Assembly: GCF_900543425.1 (NCBI RefSeq)
Contig: NZ_UQRQ01000004.1
Location: forward strand, 1-64,000
Source of the DNA: an uncultured Sanguibacteroides sp.
Lineage (GTDB): Bacteria; Bacteroidota; Bacteroidia; Bacteroidales; Marinifilaceae
Reading direction: 5' to 3'
Length of the DNA: 64,000 nt
In this document: positions 1-9,008 of the stretch, in pieces
Layout: every line of letters begins with the position of its first letter
Numbering within the stretch: position 1 is the first letter of the stretch
Translations under genes and position numbers: made by a program
Notes under the pieces: generated by a model
Told to the model about the DNA's origin: nothing
What the model saw: the letters and a program-made list of their open reading frames with translations, nothing else
Database searches by the model: none

Positions 1-240
1 TGTCCGAGCGTAGCGAGTCCCGGAGGACAGTGAACGAAAAGCTTTTACACGACCGACGGAAACGTCCCCGCCCCGGAGGGTTAGCCCGCAGTGATTGTAG
101 ATTTTAGATTAAAAAACAAAAAAATTGGAGATTAAAAGATTCTGTAATTTCGGATTTAAAGACAGCAAAATTTGGAATTGAAGCAGATATCAATTTACAA
201 TCTACAATTAGACAGATTCAGTGATTTTGTAATTGGGAGA
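1..240 (+). repeat. Dispersed intergenic repeat, copy A (cut by window edge)
   Basis: This copy has a GC-rich core (about 1-88) followed by AT-rich text (about 95-240). The reverse complement of about 40020-40299 matches it. The cores are nearly identical (87-88 bases, a few substitutions and one indel), and the AT-rich parts share a block at about 160-205 with only a couple of differences. Because the similarity begins at base 1 and copy B continues further, the element probably extends left of the window. No coding signal is visible in it. Confidence 0.85.
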
Positions 241-250
241 TTAAAAAAAC

Positions 251-284
251 AGGAGTTCGAAAATTTTTCGAACTCCTGTTTTTT
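251..284 (-). terminator. Intrinsic terminator of the export operon
   Basis: A near-perfect hairpin with arms AGGAGTTCGAAAA and TTTTCGAACTCCT is flanked by a T-run on both strands. It lies directly after the stop codon of the last gene of the minus-strand export operon, as expected for the operon's terminator. Its symmetry would also let it work in the other direction. Confidence 0.85.
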
Positions 285-1014
285 ATATGAATTTTTCCCG
301 GTTCCGGGTGTTGTTTAGGCCAAAGATGATAAAGAGGGCGGAGGCCACTAACATGATTACCCGGTTGTGGGTTACCGTGTTAAAGAAGATTTCCGGATTT
401 TTGTCCAGCGGGACATTGAACGGGTTGATAAATATGTTCCATTGACTGTTACCTAACTGTCCGTCCACGAGGTTAAGAATGAGTCCGATGATGATGATCA
501 CCACGGAGGTTCCGTTTCCGTTTTTGATGAGCGTACTTAAGGTAAAGGATAGTGTTCCGATAAAGACAGCGGGCACCATTGTTTGAAATGTCAATTTGAA
601 TATGGGAACATCCACGATTACCCACCAGGTGAGAGCGGATAACAGAAGGGTGATCAGGAAACAGATGACATAGGCGATAAGCAGGCGGAACAGCCATACT
701 TTATAACTATAGTTCGGAATACCGAATATGATCTCTACGATTTTGGCATCCTGATCGTTTTGAATCCCGAAACACATGGGATAGAAAACGAGCAGGATAC
801 AAGGCATCATCAACATGGAATAGGCCGTTGCCTGAGTGATTTCGTCATCCCCGAAAAGTTTTACGGTGACAATGATGATGAAAAAAAACAGAGCGGCCAA
901 CATGAAATAGAGAAACTTGTTTCCAAAAATAATTTTAATGTTGTATTGGACCAGTTTTTGAATCGTTGTCCAAATCTGTATCAGAATGTGTGGTTTTGAA
1001 TTGATAACGCTCAT
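283..1014 (-). CDS. ABC-2 type permease subunit
   Basis: This is a 243-residue integral membrane protein with about six hydrophobic segments (roughly residues 33-52, 63-82, 107-130, 140-160, 170-188, 218-234) and a short charged C-terminus. The N-terminal cytosolic helix before the first segment and the overall spacing are those of ABC-2 family permeases, the membrane halves of ABC exporters. It has no ATPase domain of its own. The nearest intact one is fused to the end of the RND protein encoded 72 bases upstream, so I infer that the two work together. It is the last gene of the operon, and a terminator follows its stop. An AAAAGGAGGAA purine run about ten bases before the start is a good Shine-Dalgarno match, which is not usual in Bacteroidota. 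The substrate is unknown. Confidence 0.75.
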   Translation of the reverse strand: MSVINSKPHILIQIWTTIQKLVQYNIKIIFGNKFLYFMLAALFFFIIIVTVKLFGDDEITQATAYSMLMMPCILLVFYPMCFGIQNDQDAKIVEIIFGIPNYSYKVWLFRLLIAYVICFLITLLLSALTWWVIVDVPIFKLTFQTMVPAVFIGTLSFTLSTLIKNGNGTSVVIIIIGLILNLVDGQLGNSQWNIFINPFNVPLDKNPEIFFNTVTHNRVIMLVASALFIIFGLNNTRNREKFI

Positions 1015-1043
1015 TTTATATTCCTCCTTTTAAGAGGGCTATA

Positions 1044-1075
1044 ACTTAGTCTTCAACTCAGGTTGAAGACTAAGT
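1044..1075 (-). promoter_or_regulatory. Perfect 14-bp hairpin inside the operon
   Basis: The arms ACTTAGTCTTCAAC and GTTGAAGACTAAGT are exact complements around a 4-base loop, between the RND-ABC gene and the terminal permease gene. No T-run follows on the minus strand, so it is not a classical terminator. It may be an RNA-processing or stability element that sets the level of the last gene. This role is inferred from position only. Confidence 0.6.
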
Positions 1076-1086
1076 ATGGTCCCGTA

Positions 1087-4000
1087 TTAAGTAATAATCT
1101 CTTCTTTGTTTTGAATCTTAACCGTTCGTAATAACCACAGGTAAGAGTCTTCTAATGCCGGAAGTATCCTTTCCGCATTTTCTGCCGGTTTTTCTTCGCT
1201 CAGACAGCGTACCCGGATGACATCTCCCTGCCGGATGTGGTGTACGATCAACAGGTCGGACGGCAATTTTGTGAAATCGCGGGCCGGAAGCTCGAAACTC
1301 CAGGTTACGTCTTTTGCTATATTGGCCATATCGCTCGGTGTCCCCAGGTATTTCAGTACTCCTTTATTGATAACGCCTACCTGGTTACAGGAACTGGCAA
1401 TATCTTCGATGATGTGGGTCGAGAAAATCACGATCCGGTTCCGGGAAAGCTCCACCAACAGGTTACGGAAGCGAATTCTCTCTCTGGGGTCCAAACCTGC
1501 CGTAGGTTCGTCGACAACGAGGATTCGCGGTAAATTCAGTAGTGTTTGGGCAATACCGATTCGCTGTTTCATACCTCCGGAGAAGCCTCCGATTTTTTTG
1601 TCTTTGTTTTCATACATATGGACGGCTGAGAGTACTTCGCTAATCCGATTGAACCGGGTTCGTTTGTCGTAAATGCCCTTTAAAAGGGATTGGTACTCCA
1701 AAAATTCCCAAGCGGTCAGGTTCTCGTATGTCCCGAATTCCTGCGGTAAATAGCCGATCAGTCCTTGTAGCTCTTCCCGCTTCTTTTGGGTATCGATACC
1801 GTTGATGAAAATCTTTCCGTAACTCTGCTCGAAAATACCGCAGATGATACGCATCAGCGTGGTCTTTCCGGCTCCGTTCGGCCCTAATAGTCCGAACATT
1901 CCGGTGTGTATTTCGAGGGAGACGGAGCTTAATGCCTTAAACGGTTTCTTTTTGGCTCCGATAATCGGGGTTTGAGCTGCCATCCGGAAGATCGTTTTAC
2001 GCAACATCCGGAAACGTCCGTCGATCAAGTCGATGTTTATATTTTCCTTGTTAATCTTATTGGAAAGGAAACGGGCGCCAATGGCTAAGTACCAGAATAG
2101 TCCTATAAAGACAGCACCTCCGCTATTGTCGAATTTGTTGCTTCCCCAGTTCAGGATAATTAGCGGGCCGATGTAATAGATGGCCATAACCGTGTATTCC
2201 AGAATCTTTTTTGTAAGATGCCATTCCCTGTTAATGCTCAATTCATAGAAAACTTTCATAAGACTTAAGATCATGAACCAGGAGCATAAAGCGAAGACGA
2301 TGGCCCAGAAAAACAGTACCTGATAGATAAAGGTAAAATAGAATAGGAAGGCTATAGTGGGAAGCAGCCAAACTAAGGCTTGCAGGTCTTTCCAGGAATA
2401 GTAGTAATTTTTCAATCCCAGACGCTCCTTTACCTTTAGTCCTGAGGTCCACTCCCGGGTGAAACGGGAAGGTCTTCCGTATATTTTCACTAAGTTACGG
2501 ATGGTAATCACTAACTCCTCGTGTGCCGGAATAATAGTGCTTTTTGCCCTGCGCAAACTGCTTTCGAGGAACCAGGTAATTCCCGGAACCAGTACGATAG
2601 AAATAATCAGGTAGAAAATACGATTCAATATTTCGGACGAGAAGAGGAAGGTGCAAGTGACACAGATAACAAATAGCGACAGTTGCAAGAGCTTCATAAA
2701 GAGGCTTTGCGTACGTAACCTTTTCAGGGCATCTTCCAATCCGGAATAGAGTGTCGGAATGATCACGAGAGTCAATAGGGTACTCATGGTCAAACCTCCG
2801 ATAACGGTAATGGCAAAGGGGGCTCCCAATCCGGCTGCAGCTTCGTCTTTTCCCATGGCTAACGGGATCATGGCCACAATGGTAGTTATGGCTGTGATCA
2901 ATATGGGACGCAAGCGGGAGAGTCCGGCAGTAATGATGGCCCGTTGTTTGCGGAACCCGTTTCTACGCAGCATGGAGGTGTAGTCGATCAGGATGATACT
3001 GTTGTTTACCACAATACCGATCAGGATAATAAAACCGATATACACTTGGGCATTGTTCGATACGGAATTATTGGTAAACAGTAAGAACAACAACGAACCG
3101 ATAGCTGCCAACGGGATGGTGAACATCAACACGATGGGAGCGGAAAGAGACTCGAATACGGCTGCAAGGATCATATAGATAAGGACGAAGGCCGCAATGA
3201 TCAGGAAGGTATAGTCTTCCGGTTGTTTTTCTTCGTGTACGACCTCTACGAAAACGCCGCTCGGGACATCTGTCCCTTGTACCAATTCGTCAATCTGTAA
3301 ACGGGAAGCTTCCAGCAAATCTTTGGATTCGTTGATGTCGGATTTAAACGTGTACGTTATTTCCAGTTGTTTTTCCTGATTGATTCGGTTGACTCTTCCC
3401 TGACCCTGTTCTAACCGAATCCGGCTGAAGTTATTTAATTGTATCAGGGCTTTTTTATTGGTGGTCACATCTAAGTTACGCAGATCTTCCAAAGAGGGAT
3501 ATTGTTGTTTTTTTTCTTTTTCTTTGTCGTAATCGATGTCCCTGATCGTGATATCGTATTCCTGATCTTTCGTTTTGAATTTTGCATTCGATACCGGACT
3601 TTCCGGTTGAAGGCTGGTTAATTCTTGTCCTACCTCGGAAGGTTTGACTTCGTTCACCTCCATCAGGAATGGATCGAAATAAATACGGGCCTCCGGATTT
3701 CCGGGGGAGACGTTTATATAGGAATAGGATATTACATCCTCCAACTCTTTTAATTGGTAGTCGATCAGGTTGGCGTAGCTGGTCATTTTTTCGAAATCCT
3801 CTCCTTTGACGATAATCTTTTCCGTCTGATTTCCTCTTCCCATGTACTTCAACAAGTCAAGGTTCCCGAGTAGACTGCTGCCACCGCTGAAATTATTGCG
3901 GCTCTCGTTTGCATTTAAACTGATATCCGTAATATTTACTTTTTTGGCCAATTCTGAGATCTCAGCTTTGAGTTTTGGAAGATTTTTGCCGTTTATCTTT

Positions 4001-5826
4001 TCAAATTCATCTTTTAGTTTGATCGTTAGGCTGGCTCTTTCCTTTTCGACTCTGGAAGAAAAGGTTTTTATTTCCGGAATACTGGGCAGTTCATCTTCGA
4101 AACGCCGGATCAGTTCATCCGTTTTTTCCAACGTCGAGCCGGAAGGGGTGTTGATCTGTACGTCGAAACTGTCGTTTTGAATCTCTTTCAGAGTATTCAG
4201 GGTTAACGTGTTAGAGAGGACTACCGTGATAAAAAGAGCGACAAGGGAGAATAAAATAACCTCCGTGGGTTTTCGTAGCGCCATTTTTAAAATGGCAATG
4301 TACATTTGCACCAAACGGTTGTGTATAGAAATGTTACTGAAATTAACATTGCCTGTCTCTTTTCTTAAAAGGTAGTTAATGGCCATCGGAATAAGCAATA
4401 GAGCCACGACCAGAGAAATGATTAAAGTCGTAACAATGGAAATTCCGATATGTTCTCCGATCATTTTTATGATGTAGTCATTGGCAAACAGGAAGGGAAG
4501 AAATACGGTAATGGTGGTCACCGTAGCTGCCAGAATGGCTTTCCATACCTCGGTGGTTCCTCGTACGCAGGCTTCTTCCGTGGGCATTCCTGTGGCTTTT
4601 AGCCGATAAATATTTTCCATGACCACGATGGAATTGTCCAGTAGCATCCCGACCGCCAGAGCAAGTCCTGTAAGTGTCAGAGTATTAATCGTGATGCCGG
4701 AGAGATAGAAGAAATAAAAAGAGGAGAATACGGAGATCGGGATGGCAAAAGCCACGATACTGACAATTTTTATTTTCCGTAAAAACAGGAATAGTATTAT
4801 GACCGCCAGAAATGCCCCGCTGATGGCTAAATCAATAATGGAATTGATATTTTTATTCATGACTTCGGCCACATCTGAGTCGATCTTAATGGAAATTCCC
4901 TTGGATTTGAGTTCCTCGTTCAAGCGGTCGATCTCTGTGCGGGTCCTTTTCGAGAGTTCGATAACATTAACCGTCGGGGATTTGGAAAGAATACAGGAAA
5001 CCACCTCTTTTCCCTCCGTTCTGGAGTAGGACTCTTCTTCTTTTACTCCGAACCGGATTTCCGCTATGTCTTTTAGCAAAATCGGTCCTTTGGCTACAAC
5101 GATATTACCGAGGTCTTCCGTGTTGAAGTATTCTGCCGTTATATTGGCAAAATAACGTTTGTTCCCGTCGTAGGTAAGACCGACAAAATTCTTTTCCGTT
5201 TGATTACTTCCAATCAGGCCACTGATGGTGGATTTGGTAATATTTAAAGCCTTGCATTTGTCCGGATCGACAATGATCTCGATGGTTTTTTGTCGTCCTC
5301 CCCTGGCTTGTGCGGAGGCCATTCCCTCCACGCTGCTCAGGTAGGGAACAATTTCCTCGTCCGTGATATTGCGGACATAATCGATATCCCCTTCCCCGAG
5401 GATCAGCAAATTCATAAATTGGTCATTGGAAGCCCCCGAGTAACTTTTACTGACGGATAGCTTAAAGGTTTCCGGAACGGTCGATTTGATGGATTTTATT
5501 TTTTGCTCCATTTGCAGGAAGGCATATTTTAAATCCACATCCTGGTTCAAAGAAACCTTAATATCAGCACCTCTCGAGTAGTATTGCGATTCGATTTTTT
5601 CAATCCCTTGCTGGGAGCGGATAGCTCCTTCCACCGGAATAACCGCATATTTTTCAACGTAATCCAGATCGAGTTCATTCTGGGCGTTGATATTCACATA
5701 CAATACCGGAAGATCGGCATTGGGATATAATTCCATGGGGATGTATTTTTTCGAAAACAAACCCATGAGAACTAATCCGATGAATAACATCGATATAAGA
5801 ACCCTTCTTTTTATGATCGTGTTCAT
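1087..5826 (-). CDS. RND efflux pump fused to an ABC ATPase domain
   Basis: This is a 1579-residue inner-membrane fusion protein. Residues about 1-1040 are an RND pump of the AcrB/HAE type: an N-terminal helix, periplasmic porter domain, the TM4 motif GMLLDNSIVVMEN, a second porter domain, and the TM10 motif GIVVNNSIILIDY. About 250 further residues carry two hydrophobic segments, a cytosolic stretch containing NLVKIYG (1111-1117), and four to five more hydrophobic segments. From about 1285 to 1560 there is a full ABC nucleotide-binding domain, with Walker A GPNGAGKT (1315-1322, K1321), signature FSGGMKQR (S1416), Walker B VVDEPTAGLD (D1439, E1440) and switch H1471. All catalytic residues are present. 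The ordinary RND length is about 1040 residues. The gene starts within the stop region of the upstream RND gene (4-base ATGA overlap). The reading frame is open throughout, so this is a fusion and not adjacent genes. The transported substrate is unknown. Confidence 0.92.
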   Translation of the reverse strand: MNTIIKRRVLISMLFIGLVLMGLFSKKYIPMELYPNADLPVLYVNINAQNELDLDYVEKYAVIPVEGAIRSQQGIEKIESQYYSRGADIKVSLNQDVDLKYAFLQMEQKIKSIKSTVPETFKLSVSKSYSGASNDQFMNLLILGEGDIDYVRNITDEEIVPYLSSVEGMASAQARGGRQKTIEIIVDPDKCKALNITKSTISGLIGSNQTEKNFVGLTYDGNKRYFANITAEYFNTEDLGNIVVAKGPILLKDIAEIRFGVKEEESYSRTEGKEVVSCILSKSPTVNVIELSKRTRTEIDRLNEELKSKGISIKIDSDVAEVMNKNINSIIDLAISGAFLAVIILFLFLRKIKIVSIVAFAIPISVFSSFYFFYLSGITINTLTLTGLALAVGMLLDNSIVVMENIYRLKATGMPTEEACVRGTTEVWKAILAATVTTITVFLPFLFANDYIIKMIGEHIGISIVTTLIISLVVALLLIPMAINYLLRKETGNVNFSNISIHNRLVQMYIAILKMALRKPTEVILFSLVALFITVVLSNTLTLNTLKEIQNDSFDVQINTPSGSTLEKTDELIRRFEDELPSIPEIKTFSSRVEKERASLTIKLKDEFEKINGKNLPKLKAEISELAKKVNITDISLNANESRNNFSGGSSLLGNLDLLKYMGRGNQTEKIIVKGEDFEKMTSYANLIDYQLKELEDVISYSYINVSPGNPEARIYFDPFLMEVNEVKPSEVGQELTSLQPESPVSNAKFKTKDQEYDITIRDIDYDKEKEKKQQYPSLEDLRNLDVTTNKKALIQLNNFSRIRLEQGQGRVNRINQEKQLEITYTFKSDINESKDLLEASRLQIDELVQGTDVPSGVFVEVVHEEKQPEDYTFLIIAAFVLIYMILAAVFESLSAPIVLMFTIPLAAIGSLLFLLFTNNSVSNNAQVYIGFIILIGIVVNNSIILIDYTSMLRRNGFRKQRAIITAGLSRLRPILITAITTIVAMIPLAMGKDEAAAGLGAPFAITVIGGLTMSTLLTLVIIPTLYSGLEDALKRLRTQSLFMKLLQLSLFVICVTCTFLFSSEILNRIFYLIISIVLVPGITWFLESSLRRAKSTIIPAHEELVITIRNLVKIYGRPSRFTREWTSGLKVKERLGLKNYYYSWKDLQALVWLLPTIAFLFYFTFIYQVLFFWAIVFALCSWFMILSLMKVFYELSINREWHLTKKILEYTVMAIYYIGPLIILNWGSNKFDNSGGAVFIGLFWYLAIGARFLSNKINKENINIDLIDGRFRMLRKTIFRMAAQTPIIGAKKKPFKALSSVSLEIHTGMFGLLGPNGAGKTTLMRIICGIFEQSYGKIFINGIDTQKKREELQGLIGYLPQEFGTYENLTAWEFLEYQSLLKGIYDKRTRFNRISEVLSAVHMYENKDKKIGGFSGGMKQRIGIAQTLLNLPRILVVDEPTAGLDPRERIRFRNLLVELSRNRIVIFSTHIIEDIASSCNQVGVINKGVLKYLGTPSDMANIAKDVTWSFELPARDFTKLPSDLLIVHHIRQGDVIRVRCLSEEKPAENAERILPALEDSYLWLLRTVKIQNKEEIIT

Positions 5827-8800
5827 TCCACTTTCTTTTTCTTATCAATAATATAATACACGCACGGGATGACAATCAGTGTCATGACGGTGGAGGTCGC
5901 CAGTCCTCCGATCACCGCAAGGGCCATCGGTGAGCGCAGGGAAGCTCCTTCCCCGAAACCGAAACACATGGGCAATAAGGCTAAAATAGTGGTGGCACTG
6001 GTCATAATAATAGGACGTATTCTGAATTGAGCCGCCATCATGATCGCTTCTTCCAACGGGTGGCCTTCGGCTTTCAGACGGTTGATAGCATCTACTAAGA
6101 TGATGGAGCTGTTTACGGCTATACCTGCTAACATAATGATACCGATAAAGGCCATCATATTGAGCGTATCTCCCGTGAGCAGGAAAGCCCAGATACATCC
6201 TACTCCCGCGAGAGGAATGGTTAACAGGATGGTGAACGGGTGCCTTAATGATTCGAATTGGGCAGCCATAACCATATAAACCAGAAGAATGGATAAGAAT
6301 AGAGCAAATCCCAAACCTCCGAATGACTCCTGACGCATCTCCTCCTCTCCGGTAATTTTTGCCGTGTATTTTGCCGGGAATTCCACCTCCGCTATTCGGG
6401 CTTTTACCTGAGGGGCTATGTGGCCCAATGTATGGCCTTTCTCTATCATGGCCGTTACTTTTCCGATACGGCTCTGGTTATTCCGGGTGATCTCCTTGGG
6501 AGCCGTTACGATTGATATATCGGCAATCTCATCCAATCGGTATTTTTTGTCGCTTTGACTGATTTCGATACTTCCCAGTTCGGCTAAAGAGACTTCCGGA
6601 ACCTTAATGTTAATATCGATACTCTCACCTTTATTGTCGAAACTTCCGGCCTCTTTTCCCTGTAATTTATTTTTTATCTGATCGGTGACATCACTGATGT
6701 TGATCCCGTATATACCGCTTTTTATACGGTCTATTTGGATATTGACCTCAGGGGCTCCGTTTTCCATGGAGGTTTTGATGTCGTATAAGCCAGCAATACC
6801 TGTTATTTTCTGTTTGATCTCCTTACACAATTCATCAATGGTCTCCAACTCTTCACCTTTTACCTCTACGACTAAGGGAGCACCTTCCGTACCTAATATG
6901 CTTTGTAGCGTGGATTCTCCCTGCTGATAGGAAATTTCCATTCCATCCTGAAGTGGATAGGTTTCGCTGATGTTGGAAATGAAGTAGTCGGCATTCAATT
7001 TGGAATCTTTTTTCAGCTTTACCTTAATTTGAGCCTGATGTTCTCCTTCCAACTTTTCCCCGTTGGGATCGTTGATGTTTGAAGGGCCTACGATGGAGTA
7101 TATCCATTCAATATCGTCTCCCCCTAAAGCTTTTATCGTTTCTTCGATACCCCCTGTTGCTGCATCCGTACTTTTAAGGCGCAATCCGGGTTCCATGGAA
7201 AGGGTAATGGTAAACTCCTTGGAATCGGCTTTCGGCATAAATTCCATTCCGATAAAGGGTAACATAAGGTAAGAGACGATCATAAGGATAAAGGCAACTA
7301 AAATGACCGTATACTTTCTTTTCAATATTCGGCCCACAAAGTTTCCGAATCCTTTGATGGAGATAGCATGACTTTTTATGTCCTGACTCTTTTTCACAAA
7401 TTTGGAAGCCAACATGGGAATAAAAAGAATAGAGACAAATAGCGAGGAGAGAAGTGAAAAACTGACGGTCCAGGCTTGTTCTTTAAAAAGTTCTCCTGCA
7501 GCTCCCTGTAAATAGACGATAGGTAGAAAAACCACGATTGTTGTCAGAGTTGAAGCCGTAATGGCTCCGGCCACTTCGGAGGTTCCCGTAATAGCAGCCT
7601 GTGCCGGAGAGAGTTTGTTTTCATCCAGGTTCCGGAAAATATTTTCCATGACCACAATGGCGTTGTCCACTAACATTCCGGCTCCCAGCGCGAGTCCTCC
7701 CAATGTCATGATGTTGATGGATAGTCCATTGAAATACATTAGGTTGAATGTGGCGATAATGGAAATCGGAATGGAGACACTCACGATTAAGGTCATGTTT
7801 ATACGTCTTAAGAAGACATATAGGATTATAACGGCTAATAAAATTCCCAGAAGAGCGGAGTCTTTCACTTCGTTGATGGAACTTCCGATGAAATCTCCCT
7901 GGTTACTGATGATATGGAAGTTATAAGCCGGCATGGTTTTTTGAAACTCCTGTAGTTTGGCTAAAAGATTATCGACGGCATTGACGGTATTGTATTTATT
8001 CTCTTTGAAAATACTGATGCCGAGACAACGTTCCCCATTATACCGGGCGATATTTTCCGGTTTTTGGTTCTGGATCGTAACGGTGGCTACATCTTTCAGG
8101 AAGATCGGTGCTTTGGCTTTATTGGAAGAGCTACTTGATGTTCCCGAGCTTTCTCCGCTACTACTGCCGGAGGATGTTGTTTCCTTAAAAGCAACGATGA
8201 TGTTTTCAATGTCTTCGATGGTTTTGATGAGGTTAACGCCTTTTACGGTATAGGTAATATCTCCCTCTTCGATAGTTCCACCCGAAACATTGGAATTTAA
8301 TCCTTCGATTTTACTGGCAATGGTATTTGCGTCCAAATTGAAAGCGGCCAACATATAGCTGTCGGTACTGATCTCTACAATGGCTGTCTCTTGTCCGTTA
8401 AGCTGGATATCGGCAATACCTTCCACCCTCACTAATTCATTGCGCATATAGTTCTCCGCTATCTTCCGGAGCTCGTTCATATCGTTGATTTCGTTATGTG
8501 TTAAGGCAATGGTCAATATGGGAGTGGCGTTGGCATCGTAGCGCGTAACATTCAGTTCATCGACTCCTTCCTGGGAAGATAGGGAAGACAGGTTTCGTTG
8601 CAGATCCAGGAAGGCGGCATCCATGTCTTGGTTCCAGGCATATTCGACGGTAATTTTGGCATTTCCGACTTTGGAAATACTGTATACGTTACTGACTCCT
8701 TCCGATCGGGCAATCTGAGATTCCGCCTTGGAGGCGAATAGTTTTTCCACTTCTTCCGGCGGCCGTTGACCGCACTTTATCTCGACATATAGGGCCGGGT

Positions 8801-8927
8801 TCTTTAAATCCGGAAACAAGTCCGTTCCCAATTTATTATAGGATATTGTTCCGAGCAGGCATACCGCTAAAGTAAGCATAAGTATGCTTACCGGGTATTT
8901 TACTGCAAATTTTGTAATGCTGTTCAT
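5823..8927 (-). CDS. RND efflux pump, inner-membrane subunit
   Basis: This 1034-residue protein has the full length and plan of an HAE-type RND permease (AcrB/MdtB-like): N-terminal helix, paired porter domains, and two six-helix bundles. Visible motifs are GMLVDNAIVVMEN in TM4, where the second acidic residue of AcrB's pair is Asn, and GIAVNSSIILVDA in TM10, where AcrB's Lys940 position is Asn. It presumably exports a substrate from the membrane or periplasm through the adaptor and TolC channel encoded just upstream. An odd serine-rich stretch, about residues 248-268, interrupts the docking domain before a standard PIFLKDVATV segment. The gene overlaps the RND-ABC fusion by four bases, so the two RND proteins are probably made together and could form a mixed trimer, as MdtB and MdtC do. 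Confidence 0.92.
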   Translation of the reverse strand: MNSITKFAVKYPVSILMLTLAVCLLGTISYNKLGTDLFPDLKNPALYVEIKCGQRPPEEVEKLFASKAESQIARSEGVSNVYSISKVGNAKITVEYAWNQDMDAAFLDLQRNLSSLSSQEGVDELNVTRYDANATPILTIALTHNEINDMNELRKIAENYMRNELVRVEGIADIQLNGQETAIVEISTDSYMLAAFNLDANTIASKIEGLNSNVSGGTIEEGDITYTVKGVNLIKTIEDIENIIVAFKETTSSGSSSGESSGTSSSSSNKAKAPIFLKDVATVTIQNQKPENIARYNGERCLGISIFKENKYNTVNAVDNLLAKLQEFQKTMPAYNFHIISNQGDFIGSSINEVKDSALLGILLAVIILYVFLRRINMTLIVSVSIPISIIATFNLMYFNGLSINIMTLGGLALGAGMLVDNAIVVMENIFRNLDENKLSPAQAAITGTSEVAGAITASTLTTIVVFLPIVYLQGAAGELFKEQAWTVSFSLLSSLFVSILFIPMLASKFVKKSQDIKSHAISIKGFGNFVGRILKRKYTVILVAFILMIVSYLMLPFIGMEFMPKADSKEFTITLSMEPGLRLKSTDAATGGIEETIKALGGDDIEWIYSIVGPSNINDPNGEKLEGEHQAQIKVKLKKDSKLNADYFISNISETYPLQDGMEISYQQGESTLQSILGTEGAPLVVEVKGEELETIDELCKEIKQKITGIAGLYDIKTSMENGAPEVNIQIDRIKSGIYGINISDVTDQIKNKLQGKEAGSFDNKGESIDINIKVPEVSLAELGSIEISQSDKKYRLDEIADISIVTAPKEITRNNQSRIGKVTAMIEKGHTLGHIAPQVKARIAEVEFPAKYTAKITGEEEMRQESFGGLGFALFLSILLVYMVMAAQFESLRHPFTILLTIPLAGVGCIWAFLLTGDTLNMMAFIGIIMLAGIAVNSSIILVDAINRLKAEGHPLEEAIMMAAQFRIRPIIMTSATTILALLPMCFGFGEGASLRSPMALAVIGGLATSTVMTLIVIPCVYYIIDKKKKVE

Positions 8928-8935
8928 ATAGATGA

Positions 8936-8958
8936 ATTTTAGATTTTAGATTTTAGAT
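8936..8958. repeat. Short tandem ATTTTAG repeat
   Basis: Three head-to-tail ATTTTAG units lie in the 81-base gap between the adaptor and RND genes. The same AT-rich words occur in the long repeat region around 40000 and near 19930, so this may be a degenerate fragment of that family. Confidence 0.5.
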
Positions 8959-9008
8959 TACATACTGCGTCATGATCTTTGCATGCTTAAAATGCTAAAC
9001 TCTAAAAA

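Noticed and set aside
1217..1672. Long plus-strand frames across the ABC domain of the fusion
   Set aside because: They are mirror frames of a strongly coding region and contain no recognisable protein. The same was judged for the other long frames opposite the RND, topA and foldase genes.
7063..8253. Several plus-strand frames of 69-121 codons opposite the first RND gene
   Set aside because: They lie wholly inside the coding RND gene, share no family pattern and have no promoter or start context.
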